Positions 9,576 to 19,831 of a DNA stretch of 25,877 bases are shown piece after piece. Under the pieces are notes generated by a model. That model saw nothing but the letters and a program-made list of their open reading frames with translations, was not told where the DNA came from and made no database searches. A program made the translations under genes and the position numbers. Location of the stretch: the NCBI GenBank assembly GCA_025529335.1, contig JAMYHX010000556.1, forward strand, positions 1 through 25,877, read 5' to 3'. Numbering within the stretch: the stretch's first letter is position 1; the number at the start of each line of letters is the position of its first letter. The stretch is from Rhizopus sp. PT2906. Taxonomy: Eukaryota; Mucoromycota; Mucoromycetes; Mucorales; Rhizopodaceae.

Positions 9576-12500
9576 TTAGTTGGCTCCTGTATATTTGCTC
9601 ACATCTTCAGACACGCTCATGGCCCACTTTTGAGCAGAAGAATCTTGAAGAGTCAGGAATTGATTGAATATAGGAGAGAGTGTTTCAAAGTAGGGCATAA
9701 AAGCAGGGCCCAACATCTTGAAGATAATCTTCAAAGAACGCTTGATCTCTTCAAGCACGTCTTCTTCACTTGCTTCGTCCTCATCAAAGTCTTCATACTC
9801 TTCAGCATCATATTCGTCATCCTTGTCTTCTTCGCGCTGCTTCAAACGTTCAAATGACTTGTGTAATTGTTCATCGGTAGCCTTGACAAATTCTTCAACT
9901 TGTGTAGGTAAAAGGCAGTTGCTGCCAAGGACCTTGAGACAGTCTGAGAAAGTGGAGTAGGCTTGTGCCAAGAATGTAAGATCATCCTCAATCTTCATCA
10001 CTTTGATTAATTTTTCAAAGATAGTGTTCCACATAGCGGCCAATTCATTAGGAGAAATATTGGCTTCCTTGGCATCTTGAAGTAAAAGAGGAAGAAGGGC
10101 AGCAGCAGCATGTCGAACACCTTCATGGAAGTAGAACTTCAATAAAGGCAAGGCAATTTCAAGCACTTCACGAACATAGGGTAAGAAGCCAGCACCCAAG
10201 TCACGAGCGTAACTGACGAGCATTTCGACAGCAGTGCTCTTTTCTTCCAAAACAGATGTCTTGATACCAATCTGCTGTCCATTAATACCAACGAATTCCC
10301 AGCCTTCTTCTGAAGGATACTTGGATTCAACATCTTCCTCTTCAAAATCGACAAAAGTGAATTCTGGTGTTAATTTAGCTGAAGCCAAAAGTGGTGGCAT
10401 GATGTTGGGTAGATAAGGAAGGAAGTCTTGTCCCATCATCTTACACATACGAGCCCAAGCAGCTAAAAGGTAAGTTGTCATAGTATCGTCATCATCAACT
10501 ACGCTTTGCTGAATCTCTGCAAGAAGATTGAGGAAATCAACAGTGTATGGACTAAAGACTTCTTTGCCCACAGCAAGACCAATGAGAGATGCACATTCAA
10601 GAGCTCTAGCACGCAATAAGCGATATTCCTTATCAGTAGCTTGACGAAGAATATCAATTAAAAGAGGCATAATAGCACCATGATACTTGATAAATCTCTC
10701 TTCAGCACTATCAGCAACAGTGGCAATGGTAGTAACAGCCTGTTCTTGAACGTATCTTTTGGACATCTTCAAGAGCACCAGAAGGCGTTCAAAGATGGCA
10801 TCAAGGTAAAGTTCCAAAACTTCCTTGTCAGCTTCCTCACAAAAGTTGACCATGGCAGCAGCAGCATGTGCCTGAACACGAGGTTGAGGGTCTTCCATGA
10901 GAGGTAAAAGAGCAGAAACGACAACTTGGTGGAAATTTTGTTGAATGACAGGAGCGAAATCCGTAGACATTTGACCGATAGCATTACATGCTGCATAGCG
11001 TACACGAGGATGGACATCCTTGAAGGAAGGCAAGATCATGGTGATGATATTTGAAAGTTCAGGTTGCATAACCTTGATACATCCCTCACCAATTGAAGAA
11101 ATGGTCATGAGTGCAGCACGACGTTGTTGCCATTCAGTTGATTGAAGCATTTGGGGGATGTACTGGAATGAGATAGGTACAACAGCCTTGCCACCAAGAA
11201 TACGAGCAACTCTGTCCAATGCGCTTTCACCCATAACATAATTCGATTCATTATCATCTTCATCGATCTAGAAATAGTGTTAATTCTATCTCATTTACAT
11301 TTATGAAGCTTACTTACATCATCAGCTGTATACCAGTCCTCATCATCATCAATATCCGTGACCATTTCCATAGAAACAGGAATAACTTCTTGAGCAAAAT
11401 TGGGAAGCTTACGGATCATGGCAGGAGCAGCTTCGGCCAAAGACAACAATAATTCTAAAGTGGTTTGACGCGTACGATCTTCAAATGACTTATCCTTAGC
11501 AATAGAGATCATTCCGGTAAGCACATGAGGAAGAACATTACGGAAAAGCTTGGGAGCAGAATCAGCTAATTCGATCAATACTACAAGACAATCTACCAAA
11601 GATTGGTCGTCATGAGCTACAATAAGTGGTGTCAAAGGCTAAAAAACCAGTTAATGTGATGTCGCTTTATCCACGATATACTCTACCTCCAACATATGAG
11701 GCATCAAGTTGACAAAAGTCATCTTTGTTTGATCATCAGCTTGAACAATATAAGCACATGCGGCTTTCAAGGCCTCTAAACGAACCTATAGAATATAAAA
11801 TTTAACTCTACCCACTGTTCCAAATCATATTCCCTTACGGCCTGGTTTTCTGTATCGGTCAAACTGGCTAAGAATATTTGTTGAATGGTCTCTGTGTGCT
11901 GATTGGCAATAAGGTCGGGTATCGTAGCAAAGATACGGAAAGCTGATTCTCTATAAGCGGCATGAGGAGATTGGGTGCAGTCAAACAATGCCTTTAATAA
12001 ATCATTCCAAGTATCTATACATAATAACTGACATTAGTAAAAATGACTCTTTTTAATAAAGAGAATAATGTGTACCTCCTTTGCTCAAGTCAAAGCGAGC
12101 AATCTCTGCAATGGTGTCAGAGACCTTATGTCTAGCTCCTTGGTCGGTCTCATTAGCAAGAGCAAATAATAAGAGCTCTTTAACACCCTGTTGAGTATTT
12201 TCGTTCACAATGTTCCAAAGACTTTCTTCTCTGCTTTCAATGGTGATTTGTCTATAGGCTAAGCGACGAAGAAGAACACTACAATATGAACGAAGCTTAT
12301 CAAGAAAAAGTCAGTATCCAGTCTTTTATGCTTTTATATAAAGTAGTTACATGAGCCTCAGTGTTGTTGGCTACAAATTGAGCAAGACCGAGAAGAAGGA
12401 GATCAGGTTGTGAGGTAACCCATTGTTCATTCAATTGTGTTTCAGCTGCAGCTCTTTCTTTTTTATAAGTACATGTAAGCTATTATCTGTCCATGTTCAT

Positions 12501-12590
12501 ATACCTTTGGTTGTTGTCATGGGACAAGAGACTAGTGAGCACAGTATTAAGCTGTATCAATATTTCTGTAGGAACAGCTGCTTGGGCCAT
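9576..12590 (-). CDS. Importin subunit beta-3 (importin-5/Kap121), C-terminally shortened
   Basis: Inferred model: complement(join(9576..11267,11318..11638,11687..11785,11839..12014,12076..12295,12351..12453,12505..12590)), seven exons, 898 residues. It is a HEAT-repeat nuclear import receptor of the importin-5/Kap121/Sal3 group, which carries ribosomal proteins and other cargo into the nucleus and releases them on RanGTP. Diagnostic blocks: GESALDRVARILGGK, HPRVRYAACNAIGQM, RVQAHAAAAMVNF, ECASLIGLAVGKE, the loop EEGWEFVGINGQQIGIKT and LLKFYFHEGVRHAAA. A strongly acidic stretch sits at about residues 820-850. Family members are about 1090-1100 residues; this one ends at KYTGAN, where relatives continue for some 200 residues of HEAT repeats. 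No frame downstream restores that part. It may be a shortened functional receptor, a degraded paralogue, or the product of a local rearrangement. Confidence 0.93.
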
Positions 12591-12787
12591 TTTTGTGCCT
12601 TTTTTTTTTTTTTCTATTAATGAAAGAGAAAAAAAAGATTCTCTCTAACAAAAAAAAAATAAAGTTTCTTGTGCGACACTGTGACTTGTTTTCTTTTGCG
12701 TGGTGAAGCTGTAAGTGTTTGTTTATTTAAAATGAATTTAATGCGATAAAATGTTTAAAATGAATTCAAAATGCTATCCTCCCTCCT
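12591..12787. other. Gap between coiled-coil gene and importin start
   Basis: 197 bp containing the importin leader and promoter (a long T run at 12599-12613 on the plus strand, A-rich in the transcribed sense) and the 3' end of the coiled-coil gene. No further feature was seen. Confidence 0.45.
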
Positions 12788-13984
12788 TTATTCATCATCT
12801 TCGGTATCCATAGGCTGTCTTTTATCGTCTTTTTTAACTTCTGATTGACTGTCTTGTTCTTCAATGGATTCATTATGAACTGTCTCACAGTTTGATTCAA
12901 TACAAAATACTTTGCCAGGTACAGTAAATCCATGTTCATTGTCAATTTCATCTCTTGCGACAAAAGGCGGCGTTATCATCAATCCGACAATGCCATCTGA
13001 TTTACCCTTTGCTGTTGCTTTCATTAAAGCAGGATCAAACTGTGTTTCACCTTCTATAATTGGGAGCCTTTCTATTTTGATCTCCTGTCCTTTGACAGCC
13101 AAATTCAGTTTTAAGGATCGTGTAATCAGATTTTCAATCTTTTTTGGATCCTGTCTTAATGATGGATACACGTCACCCAAATCAGTAATGATGCGTTCTA
13201 ATAGCTCTTGTTTGGCTTTCTGTATCCTTTCTTCTTCCTCAGCTCCTGGCTGTTGTATTACTAACGCACACACTTGCTGTCTTAACCGATTTGACCATTC
13301 CTTGTTCCTTGTCTCCATCCAGTTATGTAATTCTTGAAAGGCATCATTAATGGAAACACCCAGTTGAATAGGTACATCCATAACATGTGATAATAACATT
13401 TGGATGAGATACTTTTCTACAAATAAAGTGATATAAGATGCATCCATTACATCATCAACAGGTGTCATATAACGTTGAATAAAGTCTTTCTTGTCAGGGA
13501 ACAAGCGGTAAACTGCCTCAGTTCCTGCTTTACGATCCATTTTGGATTTCAGGCCCATACATGTATTGTTCAATTGACTTAATAAATGAGATATTTCAGG
13601 TTGAATTGTCGAAAGATCATCGTCTGTAACACGAATTGTCTTTACATATGAATAAAAGTTGACTTCCAACTGTTGATATGCTTCCTTCTTTGCTTCAAGT
13701 TCCTTTTTTAGAGCTGCAATACTTTCTTCCAATTCTATACAATGCCTTTCCTCTTCTTCTAAAGCTTGTTCTGCATCTGATTTCCATCTATCAAAGGCTT
13801 CTTTCTGCTCTTGCTTTTCTTTCTCTGCTTGCTGTCGAAATGTATCCTTTTCGTTTTGAATACGTTCGAGAATTTCTTTATGAATTTGAAGCGACTCTTG
13901 TAAGGATTGTATAACGAGGTCTTTATCAGAGTCAGCTTCTAAAGTACGATTTGTTTGAATAGATGACTCTTCACTTGTAGACAT
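12788..13984 (-). CDS. Coiled-coil protein of unknown function
   Basis: A single intronless ORF of 398 residues, unusual among the intron-rich neighbours. Residues about 20-115 form a long charged coiled coil (QSLQESLQIHKEILERIQNE, then many Glu/Lys heptads). A globular part follows, with YRLFPDKKDFIQRYMTPVDD, a hydrophobic helix FVEKYLIQMLLSHVMD and LHNWMETRNKEWSNRLRQQV. The tail is acidic (MDTEDDE). I do not recognise the family. Start choice: the frame stays open upstream to 14347, and an ATG at 14131 has a better context (A at -3, G at +4), which would add 49 residues. I prefer 13984 because the sequence between is hydrophobic and leader-like. It is divergent from the JIP5 gene and sits 197 bp upstream of the importin start on the same strand. 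Confidence 0.75.
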   Translation of the reverse strand: MSTSEESSIQTNRTLEADSDKDLVIQSLQESLQIHKEILERIQNEKDTFRQQAEKEKQEQKEAFDRWKSDAEQALEEEERHCIELEESIAALKKELEAKKEAYQQLEVNFYSYVKTIRVTDDDLSTIQPEISHLLSQLNNTCMGLKSKMDRKAGTEAVYRLFPDKKDFIQRYMTPVDDVMDASYITLFVEKYLIQMLLSHVMDVPIQLGVSINDAFQELHNWMETRNKEWSNRLRQQVCALVIQQPGAEEEERIQKAKQELLERIITDLGDVYPSLRQDPKKIENLITRSLKLNLAVKGQEIKIERLPIIEGETQFDPALMKATAKGKSDGIVGLMITPPFVARDEIDNEHGFTVPGKVFCIESNCETVHNESIEEQDSQSEVKKDDKRQPMDTEDDE

Positions 13985-14709
13985 TCGATGTTCACTTGCT
14001 CCTTTTTTATAATGAGAGTAAAATGCAAGTAAGGGGGCATATTCTTTTTTGAAGAGAAATAAAAATACCGCGGCTGAGTTAAAGTGGATTGAGTCTGGTT
14101 CAGTCCTCAAGGTGACATTCAATTGACCCATAATGCGCGCGTATAGAGGAAAAATAAAAGAAGAACAAACTTTCTCTCTTTCAAAAAAAAACATAACGCT
14201 CCTTTTCCCCTCAGAGACTTTCCCCTTGCAATGATGCAAGTCTATCCATCTTTTTCTCTTCTTCTTTCTCCTGACAGCAACAAGTTTCTGGATGCATAAA
14301 TCAGGGTTGTAGTACAATGCCAAAGAACCTTTGAAAGCTAAAGACACGAAACAACCTTATAATGTAGGCAAGAAAAGTGGAGGACATCCAAGTAAAAGAA
14401 AGGAAAAAGATGGTGGAACATATTGAGGAAATCTCGAGCTGTGATGAGGATCACACTTACAAAAAGATTACAGGAGATGTTATTCTTGATACTTTGTTAA
14501 AAGTGACATATACATCGTACATTACAAGTTTAACGTCTTTTTCAAGCATGGTAGCCTAGGTAAATGATAACACTACTTTCTTGATTTAACTAGTTCCTGA
14601 ATATCCGCTATTTCAATGCTTTTATTGGCTAATGTTAACCCGTGACTTTGTCAGATTAAACATGTTAAAAAAATACTTTTTTTTTATGTATATCTTTTCA
14701 TAAAGACTC
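13985..14709. promoter_or_regulatory. Divergent promoter region, coiled-coil gene / JIP5
   Basis: This 725-bp gap separates two divergently transcribed genes. It includes an open leader for the minus-strand gene (to 14347) and, on the plus side, a small ORF at 14410-14559. A T-run followed by a CATAAAG acceptor-like site lies at about 14678-14705, just before the JIP5 ATG, so a 5' UTR intron is possible. No TATA box is convincing. Confidence 0.45.
14410..14559 (+). CDS. Small upstream ORF, 49 codons, doubtful
   Basis: An ATG-initiated ORF starting MVEHIEEISSCDEDHTY and ending SSMVA, about 150 bp before the JIP5 start and on the same strand. It could be a 5' leader exon of JIP5, an upstream ORF, or noise. 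It does not resemble the N terminus of WDR55/JIP5 proteins. A GTAAAT donor-like site directly follows its stop, at 14560. Confidence 0.2.
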   Translation: MVEHIEEISSCDEDHTYKKITGDVILDTLLKVTYTSYITSLTSFSSMVA

Positions 14710-16213
14710 ATGGAACCAGGAAAGAATAAGCCAGAACCTTTGCTATTTGAAGACAATATATTTCATCTTGACCTTCACCCAAGTAATGACATTGTTGTTA
14801 CTGGCATGATCAACGGTCGTATAAAATGGTGAATGTGAATTATTCAAATAATCAACTCTTGCTTACATTTATGCAGTTATCAATATGGCTTAGAAGGCCA
14901 TAAACACCTTTGGACCTCAAAGACATTCAAAAAGTCTTGTCGAGGTGTCTCATTTTCACTAGACGGAAAGAGTAAGGGAAAAGAAACTTTAGAGAGAGAG
15001 AGATTGCTAAAATAATATAGATGTTTTTGGTATTTCTAGAGACAGATCAATCCAGATCTTGGACACAGAAACAGGACAAACCATTCGCACACGACAAAAC
15101 ACGCATGAGTAAGATGATAGATATATGTATAAAAGAGTTTATTCATATTACTAGGTCACCTATCAACTCTTTACTGATTATCAACGAAAACATGTCTGCC
15201 ACTGGGGACGATCAGGGTGTTATAAAGGTAAAAATGAAAATATTAGTTTACTTTGACTAAGTCAGAAAAAGATTTGGGATAGTCGCAAAGATGAAGCTGT
15301 CATGACATACACAGAGCATGAAGACTATATTTCACAAATGACATACAGCTATTCAAACAAAACGTTGATAGCAGTAGGGTAATGAACAGATCATAACTTA
15401 AGATCAGTTATATGTGTATTGATATAAATATTAGAGGTGATGGATACTTGTCAACATGGGATATTAGAAAGCCTGATGTAGTAGCTATGTCAGATCAAAT
15501 GGAAGATGAATTGTTATCGATTGCTTTAATGAAGGTAAATAAGTTGAGAGTCAAGAGAATAGCAATCATTAACTCCGTCACAAAGAATGATAAGAAGGCA
15601 GTAGTAGGCACGCAAGAAGGTGTGCTTACTCTGTGGTCATGGGGTGATTGGGGTGACTATAATGATCGAATCATCGGTCATCCAAACTCGATTGATGCTA
15701 TATGTAAATTAGACGAAGATACCATTTGTACAGGAAGTAGTGATGGTCTTATTCGGTACAACGACTCCAGAAGTGACATATTAAATACTAATTCAACACT
15801 TTAGTCTAGTGGGTATTTTACCAAATCAATTTCACGGTATCTTGGGAGATCATGGCGAAAATATGCCAATAGAAAACCTTAAGCTGAGTCACGATAAGAA
15901 GTACCTTGTATCTAGTGGGCATGATGATAAGTTGCAGTTTTGGGATGTTGCTCATCTTTTCCAAGAAGACCCCGAAGAAGAAGACGAAGAAGATAATGAT
16001 ACGACAGATGATACTAAAGTTAAGCCAACTGCCCCATTATTGGAAAAAACTGACGTCAAGGATGATGGAAATGATAACGATGACGACAGCTGGGGAACGG
16101 ATTCTGATGAAGAGACCACAAAACAAAAGAAACGTAAAAAGACACAAAAGAAAGAAGCAATGAAACCAAAAAAGAAGAATACAAAAACTGCAGCCTTTTT
16201 CGCTGATATGTAA
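14710..16213 (+). CDS. JIP5: WD40 protein JIP5/WDR55, ribosome biogenesis
   Basis: Inferred model: join(14710..14828,14877..14971,15021..15108,15155..15227,15272..15378,15435..15534,15586..15755,15805..16213), eight exons, 386 residues, close to the usual WDR55 length. The WD40 repeats follow the WDR55/Jip5 order: FEDNIFHLDLHPSNDIVVTG, then CRGVSFSLDGK, SPINSLLIINENMSATGDDQ, IWDSRKDEAVMTY, KKAVVGTQEGVLTLWSWG, DTICTGSSDGLIR, VGILPNQFHGILG and YLVSSGHDDKLQFWDVAHLF. The tail is acidic, then lysine-rich, typical of nucleolar proteins. Known relatives act in rRNA processing and large-subunit assembly. The start ATG is placed where the first repeat aligns. Intron 15535-15585 is 51 nt and free of stops, so its retention would add 17 residues. 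The stop lies 31 bp from the stop of the convergent RhoGAP gene. Confidence 0.9.
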
Positions 16214-16244
16214 AAAAATTTAGTAAAGCAATAATTTACAAGAG

Positions 16245-19057
16245 TTAGAACAATTCAGATGTATGTAACAATAAATATTCAACTACGGCATTTTTATAGC
16301 TGATGTCCAAAAAGTCCCTTGAAGGATCTTGATGTCGCATTAACGTAGGCGCAAATACCATAGCTAGGTTCTTTATGGTCATTCTATTTTTTGAGCATGA
16401 TTGGCATATCTTTTCCAAGTGTCTAAATAATGAACGTAGTGTGTCTTGATGAGCTTGTGGTAATTGTGATAGAATGTGTGTCATTTTTTGTAATTTGGAA
16501 GGATCGTTGTTCATGGTTGATAGTTCAATAAATGCTTGATATGATTCAAATGTTAAAAGAGGGTTCGGTAATTCTCTAAAGTACTGCTTCAAGACGCTCG
16601 TGATGGCACATATATCGTTAATTTCGTCTTCGTTATAAAGATCTACTCTGTCTCCTTGTTCAAATGCAGATTGAATAGATCGTATCTGGGCTGCTCCTCC
16701 TGACTTTCTATATATGCCCTCATAATCTAATCCTCGATGCTCGACTGCATTGATACACTCTGTGACAAGCAGTGGTACTGGTCGGCCCTCAAACTCGACA
16801 CGTTCAGTTAACGGAGTGCCAAAGAGAGGTTTGACACCTGGACAATAAAATCATGAGTTAATAAAAATATGTGCACGAGAGCATATATAAACTTACCTGA
16901 TTGTGTGATTTGTGGTAGTGGTTTATTCTCATAGCTGCTAATGGGTGAAGTTGCTGAAAAGGAAGTTGCATCAGACAGGAGGTCAAAGCTGCTTCGGCTC
17001 AAGGGAGAATAGGAAGATAGACAAGAAGAGGGAACTTGAGTAAGACATCTTGAGTGTGCCAAGAACCCACATCCTTCACATCTAAACTCTGATCGTCCCC
17101 ATATTTTGTCACTGCAGACACCGCACTTGACAGGGCGAATGAATGATGCAGGCATGAATGCATGGTTTCCTTGGCAAGATACATTCAATTCTGAAAGACC
17201 TGCTTTCTTTGAAAGGTTTTGAGAACTGCCTGAGAATTTTGTGGATAGGCCATAGATAGAAGAGGCTGCTGTGGAGGATGTAGAGGAGGTGGATACAGAT
17301 GGTTCGGGCTTTAATTTGATGTTGCTATTATTATTATTATTGTTGTTGTTGCTATTGCTATTATTAGCATTGTTGCCATTTGTGAAAATGTTGAACATGG
17401 TGCTTCCCTTTTTTTTTATACGGAATAATGTAGGAGTTTGATCACCAAGGAAGCTATTTCTAGACGACACTTTGCATATGACTGACCCTGCATCTGATAG
17501 CTTACGGGGCCGTGTGGAGCTTGTTGATACTGATGGGGAAATTGTAATTGGTGGTATCGCTGAATCGGATTGCTTATGTGTACTTAGATTGATCAAGTCC
17601 TTCAAGACCTCTTCTCGAGTTGTTTTAAGTTCCTTTGTTTCTGTCAAAAGTAAATCTCTTTGTTGACTCAAGGATCTGACTTGAGCCTTTAAGCTCTTTT
17701 GATAGCTTGACTTGTCGACTGCCTGATCGATCTGGGTAGCGAGCAGGTCACGGTACTGTATGAGCTCATTACATGCATTTTCAAGTTGGAGTCTTAGCAT
17801 TGCCAATTTGTCGAGATCTTTTCTTGAGAGTAAGCCAGCATTATTCTTCGTTAAGAGTGCAGCAATGATGAATTCTTGTTGATGCTTAATAGCTGCTTCT
17901 TTAGCATACTCTTCCTTTACTTTTGTAAATTCGTCTAATGCCTGCTGACTAGCTTGCTATCAATAGATACCACGAGTTAGTATATAAAAAAAAAAGGGCG
18001 TAAAGTGTGTTCTCCTTTTTTGTCATACCTGCAGCGACTTATATTCTGCTTCTAGCTCTTTTAGGTTCGATCTCGTTTCTGATAATTCTTTTTTAAGCTT
18101 GCTAGCATCCAAATCGGTGATATCGTTTGTAGATGGCCCAGGGGCATACTTTAAAGAAGAGGTCCTTAATGATGACTGTAGGATTTCTGATGCTCGATTA
18201 ATGCGAGTTTGAGTAGCATCTTCGGCTGGAGGACTAAAGTTCAGACAGAGGTTGGCTCCAAGTGAGCTGGTGAGATTATCCAAGAGGTCAGAAGAATTAT
18301 TATCAAAAAAGGAAAGGGTCACTGGTGACAAGACGGACAATAATGATTCACTCTGTATATTCGTATTACTTGAATTACTTCGCGATCTAGCTGGCGTTGG
18401 TGGATCCTCGGTTGGCTCCTGACGAGGAGGTAACTCTGTTAGTGAACCGGGCTAATAAAAGAAGATTAAATGAAATGCGACATGTGTAAGGGTGTCATAA
18501 TTACCTTGGTTTTATTCTTTCTTGATTGTTTACGCGCTTCATAACATGTTGTACAATAAATACCCTGAATGTAATTTAGTGACTAATCGAGTAAGACAAT
18601 GCGGTATGAATACCTTTTTAGTCTGAGTAAAGATGAGATCTTCAATTTTATTTTTACACGACACACACTTGAAGCAGTCTGAGTGATAGGCTTTGTCTCC
18701 TGATGAAAGAAAAGGGGATCAACAATATGTTTTTGAACACGTTGTTCCTGTTTACCGGTCATGATGGCTTCATCACGGATGATACCATTACATGCTGTAC
18801 AGTTGTATGAACAGTTATCACATACTGGCTTTCCATTATCCAATAATAAAAGATTTGTTTTACTTTCTACGCACTCTTTACACTTATCACATACAAAGCT
18901 ACAGTGAATGATGAGTAAGAGATGATCAGTAAGATCAATTCTATTATATATACCATTTAACATGAAATAATGATTCACCAAACGCAACAACTGCGCCTTC
19001 TTCAATTGGCTTTGAACAGCCTTGACAGTTAGGAATAACAATCTCTTCTGTAGTCAT
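16245..19057 (-). CDS. LIM-LIM-coiled coil-C1-RhoGAP, Rho GTPase-activating protein
   Basis: Inferred model: complement(join(16245..16837,16897..17956,18029..18451,18505..18564,18614..18699,18756..18898,18954..19057)), seven exons, 822 residues, phases agree. Two LIM zinc-binding domains open the protein: residues 11-64 (C11, C14, H32, C35, C38, C41, C61, C64) and 68-118 (C68, C71 to C115, C118). A Ser-rich linker and coiled coil (about 245-390) follow, with an Asn run near 470-485 encoded by ATT/GTT triplets at 17330-17355. A C1 zinc finger spans about 537-584 (H-x12-C-x2-C pattern, RPVKCGVCSDKIWGR). The RhoGAP domain takes 626-822, with arginine finger R669 in GIYRKSG and NLAMVFAPTLMR near the end. 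The architecture matches fungal Rga-type regulators (e.g. S. pombe Rga3) that switch off Rho/Cdc42 GTPases in polarised growth and septation. The exact ortholog is uncertain. Confidence 0.93.
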
Positions 19058-19576
19058 TGTTTAAAATGAAAGGAAAAAAGAGAAAGAAGGAAGGAAAGAG
19101 GGAAAGAAAGATGAAGAATGAAGAATTATAAACTTTTTTATTTCAAATGGCGGTAAAATAAAAATGTAACATTAAAAATCATTGAATCTACCTTTTTTGG
19201 TATTAATGGTGACAACGCTAATAAAAATATCTTTTAAAATAATAATTTAAATTAGATAAGCTATCCTATATAATTATAGTTGCGCTTATAATTAAATGCA
19301 TAAATGAAGAATTGACTCTCTTAAATTCAATGTATCACAAATCATATTAGGTTGTTATCCTACGGTAAATATGCTTGAATGCCGGTTTATGTATATATTG
19401 TTCATCGTTATGACAACCTTATTGCCCTTTTGTCATGACAACGAGGACAAGCAATAACATAATTGGAAATCCCGTATGCAGTAACCTGCATCAGATCTCC
19501 ATATCCATTCAGGTACATCTCCCTCAAGTGCACCAGGCACCAAAAGGACAACTATGCAAAATATTATTTGTCCACG

Positions 19577-19619
<43 letters not shown>

Positions 19620-19831
19620 ATCAGCCAATAAGAAAATATGAGCAAAAGTAAAGAAAAGCACATGATTCCTGTGTATCACTTCACGGTTGCATGATGCTGT
19701 CAATGATGTGATGTTTCCCCATTTCTCTGCCAATAAATGTATCGACTTTTGGGGTGAATTTAAAGAACGCATAATAAAAAGGACTCTTTGTTTCAACCCA
19801 CTTTTTTTTTCTTTTACTCACTCTAAACTCT
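19058..19831. promoter_or_regulatory. Divergent promoter region, RhoGAP / lipase
   Basis: A 774-bp gap between two divergent start codons. It is AT-rich, with a purine-rich leader just upstream of the RhoGAP start (19063-19120) and a GA microsatellite in the middle. Pyrimidine-rich sequence (19797-19820) precedes the lipase ATG. No other gene or RNA is visible. Confidence 0.5.
19580..19615 (+). repeat. GA microsatellite, about 18 units
   Basis: A perfect (GA)18 dinucleotide run in the divergent promoter between the RhoGAP and lipase genes. It is also open in other frames, which explains the artificial Arg-Glu and Ser-Leu repeats seen when it is translated. Confidence 0.97.

Noticed and set aside
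19433..19796. ORFs through the GA repeat (Ser-Leu or Arg-Glu runs)
   Set aside because: They are translations of the microsatellite and intergenic sequence, without start context or homology.
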